A DNA stretch of 64,000 nucleotides, from NCBI GenBank assembly GCA_965212545.1, contig CBDBVB010000021.1, forward strand, positions 868,001 to 932,000, in the 5' to 3' direction. Below, in pieces: positions 49,756 through 59,198 of this stretch. The position numbers and the translations under genes were made by a program. Position 1 is the first letter of the stretch, and each line of letters starts with the position of its first letter. The notes beneath the pieces were generated by a model that ran no database searches, was not told where the DNA came from, and saw nothing but the letters and a program-made list of their open reading frames with translations. Source of the stretch: JABDIP01 sp965212545 (GTDB lineage: Bacteria; Pseudomonadota; Alphaproteobacteria; DSM-16000; Inquilinaceae).

Positions 49756-50871
49756 TCAGTCAGCGGTCAACCCGGTCAGGATTGCGTCCAACTGAGCCGC
49801 AGCCGATGCGATGTGGTGGTCCCTGGATATCGTCTGGGTGGTGGCCACCGCCAGGGATGACAGGAAATTGCTCTGCCGCAGCAGGAAGGCGACCGCCTGG
49901 CCCAGGGCTTCCGCATTGTCCGCCGGGCACAGCCGCCCGGTCATGCCGTCGCGCACCGCATCGCGAACGCCCGGAGTGTCGCCGGCGACAACCGGCAGGC
50001 CGGTCGCTTGCGCCTCCAGCAGCGCCCGGCCATGGGTGCCGCCGACCGACGGCGCGACCAGCAGCGTACTGATGGCGTAGTACGGAATGACTTCCTCGGG
50101 AGGAAGGGCGCCGACCATGTGTACCCGACCCACCGGCAGTCGCCGCAGCATCGCCTCGACCTCGTGTCGCGCCGGCCCATCGCCCAGGACAATCAGTTGC
50201 CAGTCGATCATCGCCAGGCGCGAAAGGGCACGCGCCAGCATCCGGAAGGAGTCCAAATGGCGTCCGGGCCGCATCGCCGAGACGCAAAGCAGGCGCGGCC
50301 CATCAGACTTCAGGCCCAGTCGCATTGAGATCGATGCGGCCTGATGACCATGGACACGCCGGACCGAGTCGTACGGGGCGGGATCGAGAAACGGAAGCAG
50401 GCGGGTCAGCGGGCCGTCCGGGCGCAGTCCGGTCGTCCAATGCACGCTGGCGTCAGACAGGGCGACAATCGCGTCCGCCGTCTCGACGGCCTGCCGGACC
50501 GCCCGGTCGCTGGTCTTCGACTCCGAGCCGCGCGGATCGACAAGGACGTAGGGAATGCGCAACTCCTGAGCCGCATGTGGCCCGACATGATCGGGTGCGT
50601 CATCCCGCATTCCGTAGGTGACCCAGGCATGCGGTCGGCGGTCCACCGCCGACAGCCTTGCGATCACCGGGCCGACATCCTGTTCGGTAAGCCAGGCCGT
50701 TCCGGCCGTTCGGTCGCCGGGACCGCCGTCCGCCTCACCCGGCTCGGCCGGCGACACGGTCGCGTGGCCGGCGATTTCGAACGCGCCCGCCAATGCCTCG
50801 GTCGCGGTGGCCGCGCCCGATGGCAGAGCGGGGTCGCTGTAGATCGAAGGTGTATACAGAGCGATACGCAA
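49756..50871 (-). CDS. Glycosyltransferase family 4-like protein
   Basis: A 371-residue GT-B glycosyltransferase. The N-terminal part begins RIALYTPSIYSDPALPSGAA. The C-terminal donor-binding domain has LLCVSAMRPGRHLDSF, then LIVLGDGPARHEVEAML and VAPSVGGTHGRALLEAQATG, where the Glu contacts the nucleotide sugar, and GLPVVAGDTPGVRDAV. The start is TTG 50871, with GGGAGG six bases before; the frame is open further but would overlap the divergent tssA leader. Acceptor and sugar unknown. Divergent from the T6SS genes. Confidence 0.8.
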   Translation of the reverse strand: MRIALYTPSIYSDPALPSGAATATEALAGAFEIAGHATVSPAEPGEADGGPGDRTAGTAWLTEQDVGPVIARLSAVDRRPHAWVTYGMRDDAPDHVGPHAAQELRIPYVLVDPRGSESKTSDRAVRQAVETADAIVALSDASVHWTTGLRPDGPLTRLLPFLDPAPYDSVRRVHGHQAASISMRLGLKSDGPRLLCVSAMRPGRHLDSFRMLARALSRLAMIDWQLIVLGDGPARHEVEAMLRRLPVGRVHMVGALPPEEVIPYYAISTLLVAPSVGGTHGRALLEAQATGLPVVAGDTPGVRDAVRDGMTGRLCPADNAEALGQAVAFLLRQSNFLSSLAVATTQTISRDHHIASAAAQLDAILTGLTAD

Positions 50872-51004
50872 TTCGGCCTCCCACGCCGCGCCGGCCGTTT
50901 CCCTTTCACGCGGGCGTATCGCTATGCTAGCGTTCGCCCGCTGGCAGTCTACCTGCCCGGCACACATAAAGGCATCGGCAACAACCGACAATGGGGCAGA
51001 ACCC

Positions 51005-52132
51005 ATGGCATCGCCGTCCACCTTGGATATCGATCAACTCCTCACGCCGATCGACGGAGACAATCCGGCCGGCGTGGACCTACGTGAAGATGTTTCGCCG
51101 ACCTCCGACTATTACGCCGTCAAAGACGCCCGATCGGCCGCGCGCGCCGCCGAGCGCAGCCTCGAGGCCGAGGACGAACCGGGTGCCCTGCCCGAGGAAT
51201 GGCGAACGATCCTCAGTACCGCGCCGGATCTGATCCAGACCAAGTCCAAGGACCTGGAACTGACAAGCTGGCTGATCGAAGCGCTGCTCAGGGCGCACGG
51301 CTATGCCGGACTGCGGGACGGCTTCCGCCTGGCCACCGGCCTCGTCGAGCAATTCTGGGACAACATCTACCCGCTCGAGGACGAGGACGGAGTGGAGACC
51401 AAGGTCGCGCCATTGGCCGGCCTGAACGGCGAGGGCGCCGACGGCACCCTGATCCAGCCGATCCGCAAGGTGCTGATCACCGACGGCGTCAATTTCGGCC
51501 CATACGCCGCGTGGCATCACGAACAGGCGATGGAACTGGCCAAGATCACCGACCCGGAGAAGAAGCAGCAGCGGATCTCGGCCGGCATGGTGCAGATGGA
51601 TGATTTCGAGAAGAGCGCCTCGGAGTCCTCGCCGGAGTTCTACGTCACGATGATCGCCGATCTGGAAGAATGCCTGGAGGCATTCGACGCGATGAACACG
51701 CTGCTTGACGAGAAATGCGGCCATGATGCGCCAGCGGCCTCGAACATCCGCAACACCCTTCGCTCGGTGCTGGACATCGTCAAATTCGTCAGCCGCGATC
51801 TGATCGCGTCCGAGGCGCCGGAAGAGGCCGTTGATGGCGACGGTGCCGCGGTAGCTGCCGCGGGCAACGGCGCCGGCGTGCCGGCTGCCGGCGGCGCCGT
51901 GCAGGTCGCGGCGCAGATCGCCAGCCGCGAAGACGCGTTCCGGCAGTTGACGAAGGTTGCGGAGTTCTTCCGCAAGACCGAGCCGCACTCGCCGATCTCA
52001 TACACCCTGGATGATGCGGTCCGGCGCGGAAAGCTCAGCCTGCCGGAACTGCTTGCGGAACTGATCCGCGATCAGGCAACTCGGGAAGACTTCCTGGCGC
52101 GCGCCGGAATTCGGCCGAAGGACGACGAGTAA
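51005..52132 (+). CDS. tssA: Type VI secretion system protein TssA (ImpA)
   Basis: A 375-residue protein with the ImpA N-terminal domain: LDIDQLLTPIDGDNPAGVDL at the start, then LPEEWRTILSTAPDLI, and FWDNIYPLEDEDGVETKVAP near residues 118-137. TssA is the cap that primes sheath assembly at the baseplate. The C-terminal part contains a short Ala/Gly linker and EFFRKTEPHSPISYTLDDAV, typical of ImpA proteins whose last domain sets a ring. ATG 51005 is chosen because the family-like sequence begins there. First gene of the T6SS run; about 230 bases separate it from tssB. Confidence 0.92.
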   Translation: MASPSTLDIDQLLTPIDGDNPAGVDLREDVSPTSDYYAVKDARSAARAAERSLEAEDEPGALPEEWRTILSTAPDLIQTKSKDLELTSWLIEALLRAHGYAGLRDGFRLATGLVEQFWDNIYPLEDEDGVETKVAPLAGLNGEGADGTLIQPIRKVLITDGVNFGPYAAWHHEQAMELAKITDPEKKQQRISAGMVQMDDFEKSASESSPEFYVTMIADLEECLEAFDAMNTLLDEKCGHDAPAASNIRNTLRSVLDIVKFVSRDLIASEAPEEAVDGDGAAVAAAGNGAGVPAAGGAVQVAAQIASREDAFRQLTKVAEFFRKTEPHSPISYTLDDAVRRGKLSLPELLAELIRDQATREDFLARAGIRPKDDE

Positions 52133-52162
52133 CAGCCGACTAAGCCGACCCGGCCGCGACCG

Positions 52163-52183
52163 TTTTGCACGGTTTGAGCAAAA
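52163..52183. repeat. Short inverted repeat after tssA
   Basis: TTTTGC (52163-52168) and GCAAAA (52178-52183) form a six-base-pair inverted repeat with a nine-base spacer, just upstream of the proposed tssB promoter. It may be an operator; it is too weak for a terminator. Confidence 0.35.
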
Positions 52184-52197
52184 GCCGGTAATTTAGG

Positions 52198-52226
52198 TTC
52201 ACGCGAACGAAAAATTTCTATAAAAT
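52198..52226 (+). promoter_or_regulatory. Putative sigma70-type promoter before tssB
   Basis: TTCACG (52198-52203) and TAAAAT (52221-52226) are separated by 17 bases and match four and five of six consensus positions. The surrounding 52190-52230 is AT-rich. It would start a tssB-tssG transcript with a leader of about 130 bases. Confidence 0.4.
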
Positions 52227-52364
52227 GCAAGGCAAGTTGCTTCGAGGCGATGGCGGGCGGTTGCCCTTCATCGTCCGGTTGCGCAAGATCAGATGTTTTC
52301 GTCCGCCGGGGCGGTACGTTTCGGCGATCGTACCGCGAAGGTAATGAAGGGAGGCCATCGGGCC

Positions 52365-52892
52365 ATGGCAAGCGTACATGACAAGTTGAAGCGGGTTCGC
52401 AAACCGCGCGTCCACATCACATACGAAGTTGAGACGGAAGGGGCCGCGGTTCTCAAGGAACTGCCCTTTATCGTTGGCGTTATGGGTGATTTCTCCGGCG
52501 ATCCGACCAGCCCGTTGGCGCCGCTGAAGGACCGCAAGTTCATCCAGATCGACCGTGACAATTTCAACGACGTGATGGCGCGCATGACGCCGGGCGCCAG
52601 CATGAAGGTCGAGAACACGCTGGCCGGCGACGGCAGCGAGATGGCGGTCGATCTGAAGTTCAACTCGATCGGCGATTTCGAACCCGGCGCCGTGGTGCAG
52701 CAGGTCGAGCCGCTGCGCAAGTTGCAGGAGACCCGCGACAAGCTGCGCGATCTCATGAGCAAGGTCGACCGGTCGGAAGACCTGGAGAACCTGCTGGAGA
52801 ACGTGCTGCAGAATCAGGAGCAACTTGGCGAACTCTCGACCCAGCTCGGCGTTGAGGCGCCGGCCGGTGACGAGGGCGGAGAGGAGAAATAG
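52365..52892 (+). CDS. tssB: Type VI secretion sheath small subunit TssB (VipA/ImpB)
   Basis: A 175-residue protein: MASVHDKLKRVRKPRVHITY and LPFIVGVMGDFSGDP are the TssB hallmarks, as is DRKFIQIDRDNFNDVM. TssB pairs with TssC to build the contractile sheath. ATG 52365 is used; an in-frame ATG seven codons earlier is possible. Two bases separate its stop from tssC. Confidence 0.95.
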   Translation: MASVHDKLKRVRKPRVHITYEVETEGAAVLKELPFIVGVMGDFSGDPTSPLAPLKDRKFIQIDRDNFNDVMARMTPGASMKVENTLAGDGSEMAVDLKFNSIGDFEPGAVVQQVEPLRKLQETRDKLRDLMSKVDRSEDLENLLENVLQNQEQLGELSTQLGVEAPAGDEGGEEK

Positions 52893-52894
52893 CG

Positions 52895-54391
52895 ATGAGC
52901 TCGACCGAAGAACAGGCCGAAGCCGCAACAGAAGCCGCGGAAGGCGCAGCCGAGGTTAGTCTCCTCGACCAGGCCATCGGGGCCACCAAGCAGACCGAGC
53001 CCGACCGGGCGCAGGAGCTCCTGAAGACGCTGTCGGAAGAGGCCCTGAAGGGCACCGTCACCTATTCCAAGAACCTGACGGTCACCTTCAACAAGGCAAT
53101 CGCAGCGATCGACCACCAGATGTCGAAGCAGCTCAACGCCGTCATGCATCACGAGAAATTCCAGAAGATGGAAGGCTCATGGCGTGGCCTGCATCATCTT
53201 GTGATGAACTCGGAGACCGGCGCCGGCCTCAAGATCCGCGTCCTGAACGTCAAGAAGAAGGACCTCTACAAGGACCTCAGCAAGGCGGTCGAGTTCGACC
53301 AGAGCCAGACGTTCAAGAAGATCTATGAGAACGAATTCGGCACCCCGGGCGGCGAGCCGTACGGTTCTCTGATCGGCGATTACGAGTTCTCCAATCACCC
53401 GGAGGACATCGAACTGCTGAGCAACATGTCGAATGTTGCCGCGGCATCCTTCGCACCGTTCATCACCGCGTCGGATCCGAAGATGTTCGGCTTCGAGGAC
53501 TACACGGAGTTGTCCAAGCCGCGCGACCTGGAGAAGATCTTCGACTCGATCGAATACGCCAAGTGGCGCAGCTTCCGCGAAAGCGAAGACAGCCGCTTCG
53601 TGACGATGACGATGCCGCGGTCCCTGGCCCGCCTGCCATATGGCGAGGCGACGTCGCCGATCGAGGAGTTCGCCTTCGAGGAAGCGCCGAAGGACGCAGC
53701 CGGCGCCGAGAAGAGCATGGACCACCAGGAATATTGCTGGATGAATTCGGCATACGTCATGGGTACCAAGCTCACCGACGCCTTCTCGCAATATGGCTGG
53801 TGCACCGCGATCCGTGGCGCCGAGGGCGGCGGCAAGGTGGACAATCTGCCGAGTCACGTCTTCACCAGCGATGACGGCGATCCGGACCAGAAGTGCCCGA
53901 CCGAGATCGGCATCACCGACCGCCGCGAGGCGGAGCTCAGCAAACTCGGCTTCCTGCCGCTGTGCCACTACAAGAACACGGACTACGCGGTGTTCTTCGG
54001 TGCCCAGACGACACAGAAGCCGAAGAAGTACGATCGTCCCGAAGCGACAGCCAATGCCGCCATCTCGGCGCGGCTGCCGTACATCATGGCGACATCGCGA
54101 TTCGCCCATTACCTCAAGGTCATGGCGCGCGACAAGATCGGCTCGTTCATGGAGGCCTCCGATTGCGAGGTCTGGCTCAACCGTTGGATCCAGAACTACG
54201 TCAATGCCGATGCCGGTGCCGGCCAGGAGATGAAGGCCAAGTATCCGCTGGCCGAGGCCAAGGTCGTGGTCAAGGAGATCCCCGGCGCGCCGGGCTCCTA
54301 CAATGCCGTAGCCTGGATGCGGCCGTGGCTGCAGATGGAAGAGCTGACCACGTCGATGCGGATGGTGGCCCGGATCCCACAGATGGGCTGA
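52895..54391 (+). CDS. tssC: Type VI secretion sheath large subunit TssC (VipB/ImpC)
   Basis: A 498-residue sheath protein. Conserved blocks include EKFQKMEGSWRGLHHLVMNS, IYENEFGTPGGEPYGSLIGD, ADPKMFGF-like SDPKMFGFED, and RSFRESEDSRFVTM, and the C-terminal region holds the ClpV-sensitive state of the sheath in known systems. Its length is standard. It is followed seven bases later by a second, divergent TssC-type gene. Confidence 0.95.
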   Translation: MSSTEEQAEAATEAAEGAAEVSLLDQAIGATKQTEPDRAQELLKTLSEEALKGTVTYSKNLTVTFNKAIAAIDHQMSKQLNAVMHHEKFQKMEGSWRGLHHLVMNSETGAGLKIRVLNVKKKDLYKDLSKAVEFDQSQTFKKIYENEFGTPGGEPYGSLIGDYEFSNHPEDIELLSNMSNVAAASFAPFITASDPKMFGFEDYTELSKPRDLEKIFDSIEYAKWRSFRESEDSRFVTMTMPRSLARLPYGEATSPIEEFAFEEAPKDAAGAEKSMDHQEYCWMNSAYVMGTKLTDAFSQYGWCTAIRGAEGGGKVDNLPSHVFTSDDGDPDQKCPTEIGITDRREAELSKLGFLPLCHYKNTDYAVFFGAQTTQKPKKYDRPEATANAAISARLPYIMATSRFAHYLKVMARDKIGSFMEASDCEVWLNRWIQNYVNADAGAGQEMKAKYPLAEAKVVVKEIPGAPGSYNAVAWMRPWLQMEELTTSMRMVARIPQMG

Positions 54392-54398
54392 CCGCTGA

Positions 54399-56012
54399 AT
54401 GGACATGGTGCCCGACGAAGTGGAGGGCGGCGCGGTCGATCTGCGGGAGGAGGCCGACTCGGCCCCCGCTCCACAGGACGATCCGCCGCCCTTGCTTCGA
54501 GCGGCGGTCGACCCCTTGCGCGACCGCATCGTCGATGTGGTGTTGGAGGGTCAGCGCCGTCCGAAAGGGGTCGGCTGGGCCAATCTCGGTGAGTTCTTGA
54601 CGGAGTCCGAGACCGGCCACGCGCTCAAGCAGTGGTTCGGCGACCACCCCGCACTGAAGCCGCCGCATGACCGAGGCCGCATCCTGCGGGCGATCGACCG
54701 CGACATCGCCTGGATCGACTCGTTGATGCGGGCACAGGTCGACGTCTGCCTGCACCACGCACGGTTCCAGGGGCTGGAGGGGACGTGGCTCGGCGTCGCG
54801 TTCCTGGTCGACCAGAGCGACGGCATGGACGGCGTCAAGATCCGTGTGCTGAATCTCAGCTGGTCGGAAGTGTGCCGCGATCTGGAACGCGCCATCGAAT
54901 TCGATCAGAGCCATCTGTTCGACCTTGTCTACAATCGGGAATTCGGCATGCCGGGCGGTGAGCCCTTCGGTGTGCTGATCGGCAATTACGAAGTCTGGCA
55001 CCGGCGCGGCGCCGGCCATCCGACTGATGACGTTTCGGCCCTGAAGGCGATGTCGCAGATCGCGGCCGCCGCGTTCGCGCCCTTCGTCGTCGGCTGTTCA
55101 CCGGTCATGCTGGGCATCGACCGGTTCCGCGATATGGGTGTGCCGATCGATTTCAGCGAGCAGTTCAACCAGCCCGAATACGTGCGCTGGCGATCCTTCC
55201 AGGACTCCGAAGACGCCCGTTTCGTCGGCCTCGCCCTGCCGCGGGTGCTGATGCGGCTGCCCTATCGCGACGACGGCTCCAGGCTCGACGGATTTCGCTA
55301 TTGGGAGGATGTGTCGGATCCGACCGGCGAGGACTATCTGTGGGCCACGGCAGTGTTTGCATTTGCCAGCGTCCTGATCCGTGCCTACGACAATTACGGC
55401 TGGTTCGCCGATATCCGCGGCGTGCGTCGCGATGAGATCAGCGGCGGCCTTGTCGTCGGTCTGCCGGTGGAGAGCTTCGGCACCGACCAGTACGGGATCG
55501 CGATCAAATACTCCACCGACGTATCGGTCTCCGAGCGGCAGGAGAAGGAACTGAGCGATCTCGGACTGATCCCGCTATCGAAGAGCAAGGACACCGAGTA
55601 CTCGGTCTTCTACGGCAATCAATCGGCACAACGGCCGAAGCACTACGGCTCTCAGGCGGCGGACGTAAATGCCCGCATGTCGACGATGCTTCAGTACATG
55701 TTCTGCGTTGGCCGGTTCGCCCATTACGTCAAGGTCATCGGACGCGACCGGGTCGGCTCGTACTCCACGCCGGAGGAATGCCAGCGCTACCTGCGCAAAT
55801 GGCTGCTGGAATACACCAACGCCGATGACGACGCATCCAACGAGCAGAAGGCCAAATATCCACTGCGCGAGGCCGATGTTGAGGTCCGCGAGAACCCCGG
55901 GAACCCCGGCATTTTCAACTGCACGATCCACCTCAGGCCGCACTTCCAGTTGGACCAGGTGATATCGAGCTTCAAGCTGGTCACGGAAGTGGCGGCACAC
56001 GATGGCGCATGA
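54399..56012 (+). CDS. Second TssC-type sheath protein (ImpD-like paralogue)
   Basis: A 537-residue TssC paralogue with about 70 extra N-terminal residues that are acidic and Pro-rich, then sequence parallel to TssC: HARFQGLEGTWLGVAFLVDQ, VYNREFGMPGGEPFGVLIGN, WRSFQDSEDARFVGLALPRV. The imp clusters of Rhizobium and Agrobacterium also carry two TssC genes in this position (TssC41 and TssC40), so the arrangement is known for the class. The start GTG or ATG near 54399 lies seven bases after the tssC stop. The second copy may form mixed sheaths or a baseplate-proximal ring (inference). Confidence 0.9.
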   Translation: MDMVPDEVEGGAVDLREEADSAPAPQDDPPPLLRAAVDPLRDRIVDVVLEGQRRPKGVGWANLGEFLTESETGHALKQWFGDHPALKPPHDRGRILRAIDRDIAWIDSLMRAQVDVCLHHARFQGLEGTWLGVAFLVDQSDGMDGVKIRVLNLSWSEVCRDLERAIEFDQSHLFDLVYNREFGMPGGEPFGVLIGNYEVWHRRGAGHPTDDVSALKAMSQIAAAAFAPFVVGCSPVMLGIDRFRDMGVPIDFSEQFNQPEYVRWRSFQDSEDARFVGLALPRVLMRLPYRDDGSRLDGFRYWEDVSDPTGEDYLWATAVFAFASVLIRAYDNYGWFADIRGVRRDEISGGLVVGLPVESFGTDQYGIAIKYSTDVSVSERQEKELSDLGLIPLSKSKDTEYSVFYGNQSAQRPKHYGSQAADVNARMSTMLQYMFCVGRFAHYVKVIGRDRVGSYSTPEECQRYLRKWLLEYTNADDDASNEQKAKYPLREADVEVRENPGNPGIFNCTIHLRPHFQLDQVISSFKLVTEVAAHDGA

Positions 56013-56031
56013 GCAGCCAGGAGGTAAGGTT

Positions 56032-56829
56032 ATGAGCGAGTCGGCACGCGGACATTTCGAGGCCGGAAAACTAACGGATGCCATCCAGACCCTGAACGCC
56101 GAGGTCCGGGCCAAACCCAGTGACATCGATCTGCGGGGGTTCCTGGCTGAGCTGCTGTGCTTCGACGACAAGCTGGAACGGGCCGACAAGATGCTCGACC
56201 TGATGGGGACCCAGGACCCGGCAGCCGCGCTGGGCCTGTCGCTGTTCCGTCAGCAGATCCGGGCCGAGACCGCCCGGCGCGAATTCTTCGGCGACGGCCG
56301 GGTGCCGGAATTTCTGGGCGATCCGCCGGATCACCTGAAGCTCCATCTGGAAGCCTCCATGGCGATCCGGGAAGGTGACATGGCGACGGCCGCCAAGCTG
56401 CTTGCCGATGCCGAAGAGCAGCGCCCCAAGGTGGCAGGGCTATGCAACGGGGAAGCCTTCGACGACATGCGCGACGTGGACGACATGATGGCCGGGTTCT
56501 TCGAGGTGCTGACCAGCACCGGCAAGTACTACTGGATTCCGACCGAGAGCATCGCGACGGTTGAGATGCACCGACCGGAACGTCCGCGCGACCTGATCTG
56601 GCGCCGCGCGGCGATGGACGTGTCGGAGGGCCCCGACGGCGAAGTCTTCCTGCCGGTGATCTATGTCACCCCGGGCGTCGAAGTGGACGAGCGCACTCGG
56701 CTTGGCCGCGTGACCGACTATGTCGGCGGCGAGGGTGAGCCGGTCCGTGGCGTCGGCCAGCGCACCTTCCTGATCGGCGACGAGGCCATGCCGATCCTGG
56801 AGATCCAGTCGCTGGAATTCCGCGCCTGA
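56032..56829 (+). CDS. tagJ: T6SS accessory protein TagJ (ImpE)
   Basis: A 265-residue protein: MSESARGHFEAGKLTDAIQT followed by TPR-like helices (RAKPSDIDLRGFLAELLCFD) and a C-terminal ImpE region with YYWIPTESIATVEMHRPERP, DLIWRRAAMDV and FLPVIYVTPG. TagJ binds TssB and helps ClpV act in some T6SS. ATG 56032 has an optimal ribosome site AGGAGGT nine bases upstream; an in-frame ATG at 56002 overlaps the previous gene. Confidence 0.92.
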   Translation: MSESARGHFEAGKLTDAIQTLNAEVRAKPSDIDLRGFLAELLCFDDKLERADKMLDLMGTQDPAAALGLSLFRQQIRAETARREFFGDGRVPEFLGDPPDHLKLHLEASMAIREGDMATAAKLLADAEEQRPKVAGLCNGEAFDDMRDVDDMMAGFFEVLTSTGKYYWIPTESIATVEMHRPERPRDLIWRRAAMDVSEGPDGEVFLPVIYVTPGVEVDERTRLGRVTDYVGGEGEPVRGVGQRTFLIGDEAMPILEIQSLEFRA

Positions 56830-56887
56830 TCGGCGCGTCCGAAACGGTTCCGCGTCAACGAGATCCGAATAAGCGAGCGTTTCATAA

Positions 56888-57385
56888 ATGGCACGCGTAG
56901 ACCTCGACCAGCCGTTGCAGCCGTCGGTCCTGGACCGGCTTCTGGACGACCAGCCGGACAAGTCCGTCGACCCGCCGAAATCACGGGGCCAATCGCTGGC
57001 GGAGCTGCGTGCCGCAGTGCGGCGCGACCTGGAAATACTGTTGAACACCCGTCAACGCTGCCGGAGCTGGCACAGCGACCTCAAGGAGTTGAAGGGGTCG
57101 CTGGTGAATTACGGCATTCCCGAATTCACCAGCGCCAACATGGCGTCCGACACCGCCAGGGAGGAGTTCCGCTTCGCCATCGAGGAGGTGATCAAGCGCT
57201 GCGAGCCCCGGTTTCAGACCGTCGAAGTGGTCTTGCTCGACAATGCCGATCGCCTCGACCGCACGATCCGGTTCCGCATCGAGGCCCTGATGTTTGCCGA
57301 CCCGGCACCCGAGCCGGTGGTGTTCGATTCCGCGATGGAACCCTCGACCCAGACGGTCCTGGTGAAGAGTTCGGCTCATGGTTGA
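56888..57385 (+). CDS. tssE: T6SS baseplate protein TssE (gp25-like)
   Basis: A 165-residue gp25-like protein: PLQPSVLDRLLDDQPDK at the start, then LRAAVRRDLEILLNTRQRC and LVNYGIPEFTSANMAS; RTIRFRIEALMFADPAPEPV near the end. It is a wedge component of the baseplate. It overlaps tssF by eight bases. Confidence 0.93.
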   Translation: MARVDLDQPLQPSVLDRLLDDQPDKSVDPPKSRGQSLAELRAAVRRDLEILLNTRQRCRSWHSDLKELKGSLVNYGIPEFTSANMASDTAREEFRFAIEEVIKRCEPRFQTVEVVLLDNADRLDRTIRFRIEALMFADPAPEPVVFDSAMEPSTQTVLVKSSAHG

Positions 57386-59198
57386 CGAGCTTCTTCCCTA
57401 CTACAATCGCGAGCTGACCTATATCCGCAGGCTTGCGGCCGAGTTCGCCGAGGCGCATCCGAAGATCGCCGGCCGCCTGCGGCTCAGCGCGGACTCGGTC
57501 GAAGACCCCTATGTCGCTCGCCTGATCGAGGGGTTTGCGTTCCTCAACGCACGCATCCGGCACAAGCTCGACGATGATTTTCCAGAACTGACCGACGCGC
57601 TGTTGGGCGTCCTGTATCCGCATTATCTGGCGCCGATTCCGTCCATGTCGATCGTGCGGTTCGCCAGCCAGCCGGATCTCACCAGCCCGTACGACCTTCC
57701 CAGGGGGACCGAGATCGAGACCGAGACGGTCGGTGGCGAATCCTGCGTGTTCCGAACCTGCTACCCGGTCGAGCTCTGGCCCATACAGATCGAGGCGGCG
57801 GCGCTGACCGGCCGCCCATTGGTCGCTCCGGCCAACCACCGGGCCAGCGGCGCGGTGGCCTCTTTGCGCCTCACCCTGACCTGCATGACGCAGGAGATGA
57901 CATTCACCGAACTGGGGCCGGACCGGTTGCGGTTCTTCCTGCGCGGGCAGCCGCAGCAGGTTTATCCGCTCTACGAATTGATCATGAACAACACGGTGTC
58001 GGTTGCCCTGGCGGACTCGGCGTCCGATCCCGAGCCGGTCATCCTCGGGCCCGACTGCATCAAGCCGGTCGGTTTCGACCGCGACGAGGGCGTGCTCAGC
58101 TATCCGGCGCGATCCTTCGTCGGCTACCGCCTGCTCACCGAGTATTTCACTTTCCCGGAGAAGTTCCTGTTCTTCGACATCACCGGGTTGTCGGCGAAGA
58201 CACTGCTGGAGGCCGGCAACAAGCTGGAGATCTTCCTCTATATCAATCGCGCCTCCACCGATCTGGAGCGTAGCGTGTCGGACGAGACTTTCGCGCTGGG
58301 CTGCACCCCGATCGTCAATCTGTTCCAGCAGCAGGCCGAGCCGATCCAACTGAGCCACGCGATCTCGGAATACCGGGTCGTTCCCGATGCCCGGCGGCCG
58401 GCGGCGACCGAGGTCTATTCGGTCGATTCCGTCGTGGCGACCTCGCCGGATGGCACGGAGGTGGACTATGTGCCGTTCTATTCGGTCAAGCACACCAACG
58501 GAACGGAGGGGCCGCAGACATTCTGGCACGCGTCGAGGCGTTCGGCCGGTCGCCGCGATCCCGGGACCGAAGTGTACCTGTCGCTGGTCGATCTCGATTT
58601 CAATCCGGCGGCCGTGTCGGACTGGGTGGTTACCATCGGCACCACCTGCCTCAATCGGGACTTGCCGGCCAAGCTGCCTTATGGCGGCGGCCATCCCCAG
58701 TTGCAGCTTGTCGAAGGCGCCTCGCCCGTCGCCAGCCTGACCTGCGTAACGCCGCCGACGGCGACCCTGCGGCCGCCGATGGGCGATCGCGGCCGCTGGC
58801 GGTTGATCTCGCACCTGTCTCTCAACCACCTGTCCCTGACCGATGGCGAGGAGGGGGTGGAGGCGCTGCGCGATATCCTGAAGCTCTATGACTTCAGGGA
58901 TTCGGCGGAGACCCGGGCGGTCATCGACAGCGTGCTGAGCGTGCGCAGCAAGCTGGGCGTGGCCCGTGCGCCGGCAAGGGATATGGGCGCGTTCTGCCGC
59001 GGCGTCGACGTGACCGTCGATTTCGACTCGCAACGTTTCTCGGGCAGCGGCCTGTTCCTGCTCGCCTCGGTGCTGGAGCGCTTTCTGGCGCTCTACTGCT
59101 CCATCAACTCATATACGCGGCTGACCGCCACGGTCGAGGGCCGCCCGGGAGTATTGCGCAAATGGCCGCCAAGGGCCGGCGACCGCCACATAATCTGA
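57378..59198 (+). CDS. tssF: T6SS baseplate protein TssF (ImpG)
   Basis: A 606-residue baseplate protein beginning MVDELLPYYNRELTYIRRLA and continuing with EFAEAHPKIAGRLRLS and VEDPYVARLIEGFAFLNARI, the TssF signature. The C-terminal FCRGVDVTVDFDSQRFSGSG and FLLASVLERFLALYCSINSY are also typical. It binds TssG and TssE to make the wedge. Overlaps tssE at the start and tssG at the end (37 bases), an unusually long overlap but consistent with close coupling. Confidence 0.95.
   Translation: MVDELLPYYNRELTYIRRLAAEFAEAHPKIAGRLRLSADSVEDPYVARLIEGFAFLNARIRHKLDDDFPELTDALLGVLYPHYLAPIPSMSIVRFASQPDLTSPYDLPRGTEIETETVGGESCVFRTCYPVELWPIQIEAAALTGRPLVAPANHRASGAVASLRLTLTCMTQEMTFTELGPDRLRFFLRGQPQQVYPLYELIMNNTVSVALADSASDPEPVILGPDCIKPVGFDRDEGVLSYPARSFVGYRLLTEYFTFPEKFLFFDITGLSAKTLLEAGNKLEIFLYINRASTDLERSVSDETFALGCTPIVNLFQQQAEPIQLSHAISEYRVVPDARRPAATEVYSVDSVVATSPDGTEVDYVPFYSVKHTNGTEGPQTFWHASRRSAGRRDPGTEVYLSLVDLDFNPAAVSDWVVTIGTTCLNRDLPAKLPYGGGHPQLQLVEGASPVASLTCVTPPTATLRPPMGDRGRWRLISHLSLNHLSLTDGEEGVEALRDILKLYDFRDSAETRAVIDSVLSVRSKLGVARAPARDMGAFCRGVDVTVDFDSQRFSGSGLFLLASVLERFLALYCSINSYTRLTATVEGRPGVLRKWPPRAGDRHII

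Noticed and set aside
51080..51988. 302-codon minus-strand frame inside tssA
   Set aside because: Antisense shadow; tssA is well supported on the plus strand.
57192..59033. 613-codon frame on the minus strand opposite tssF
   Set aside because: Arginine-rich shadow with no family resemblance; tssF on the plus strand is unambiguous.
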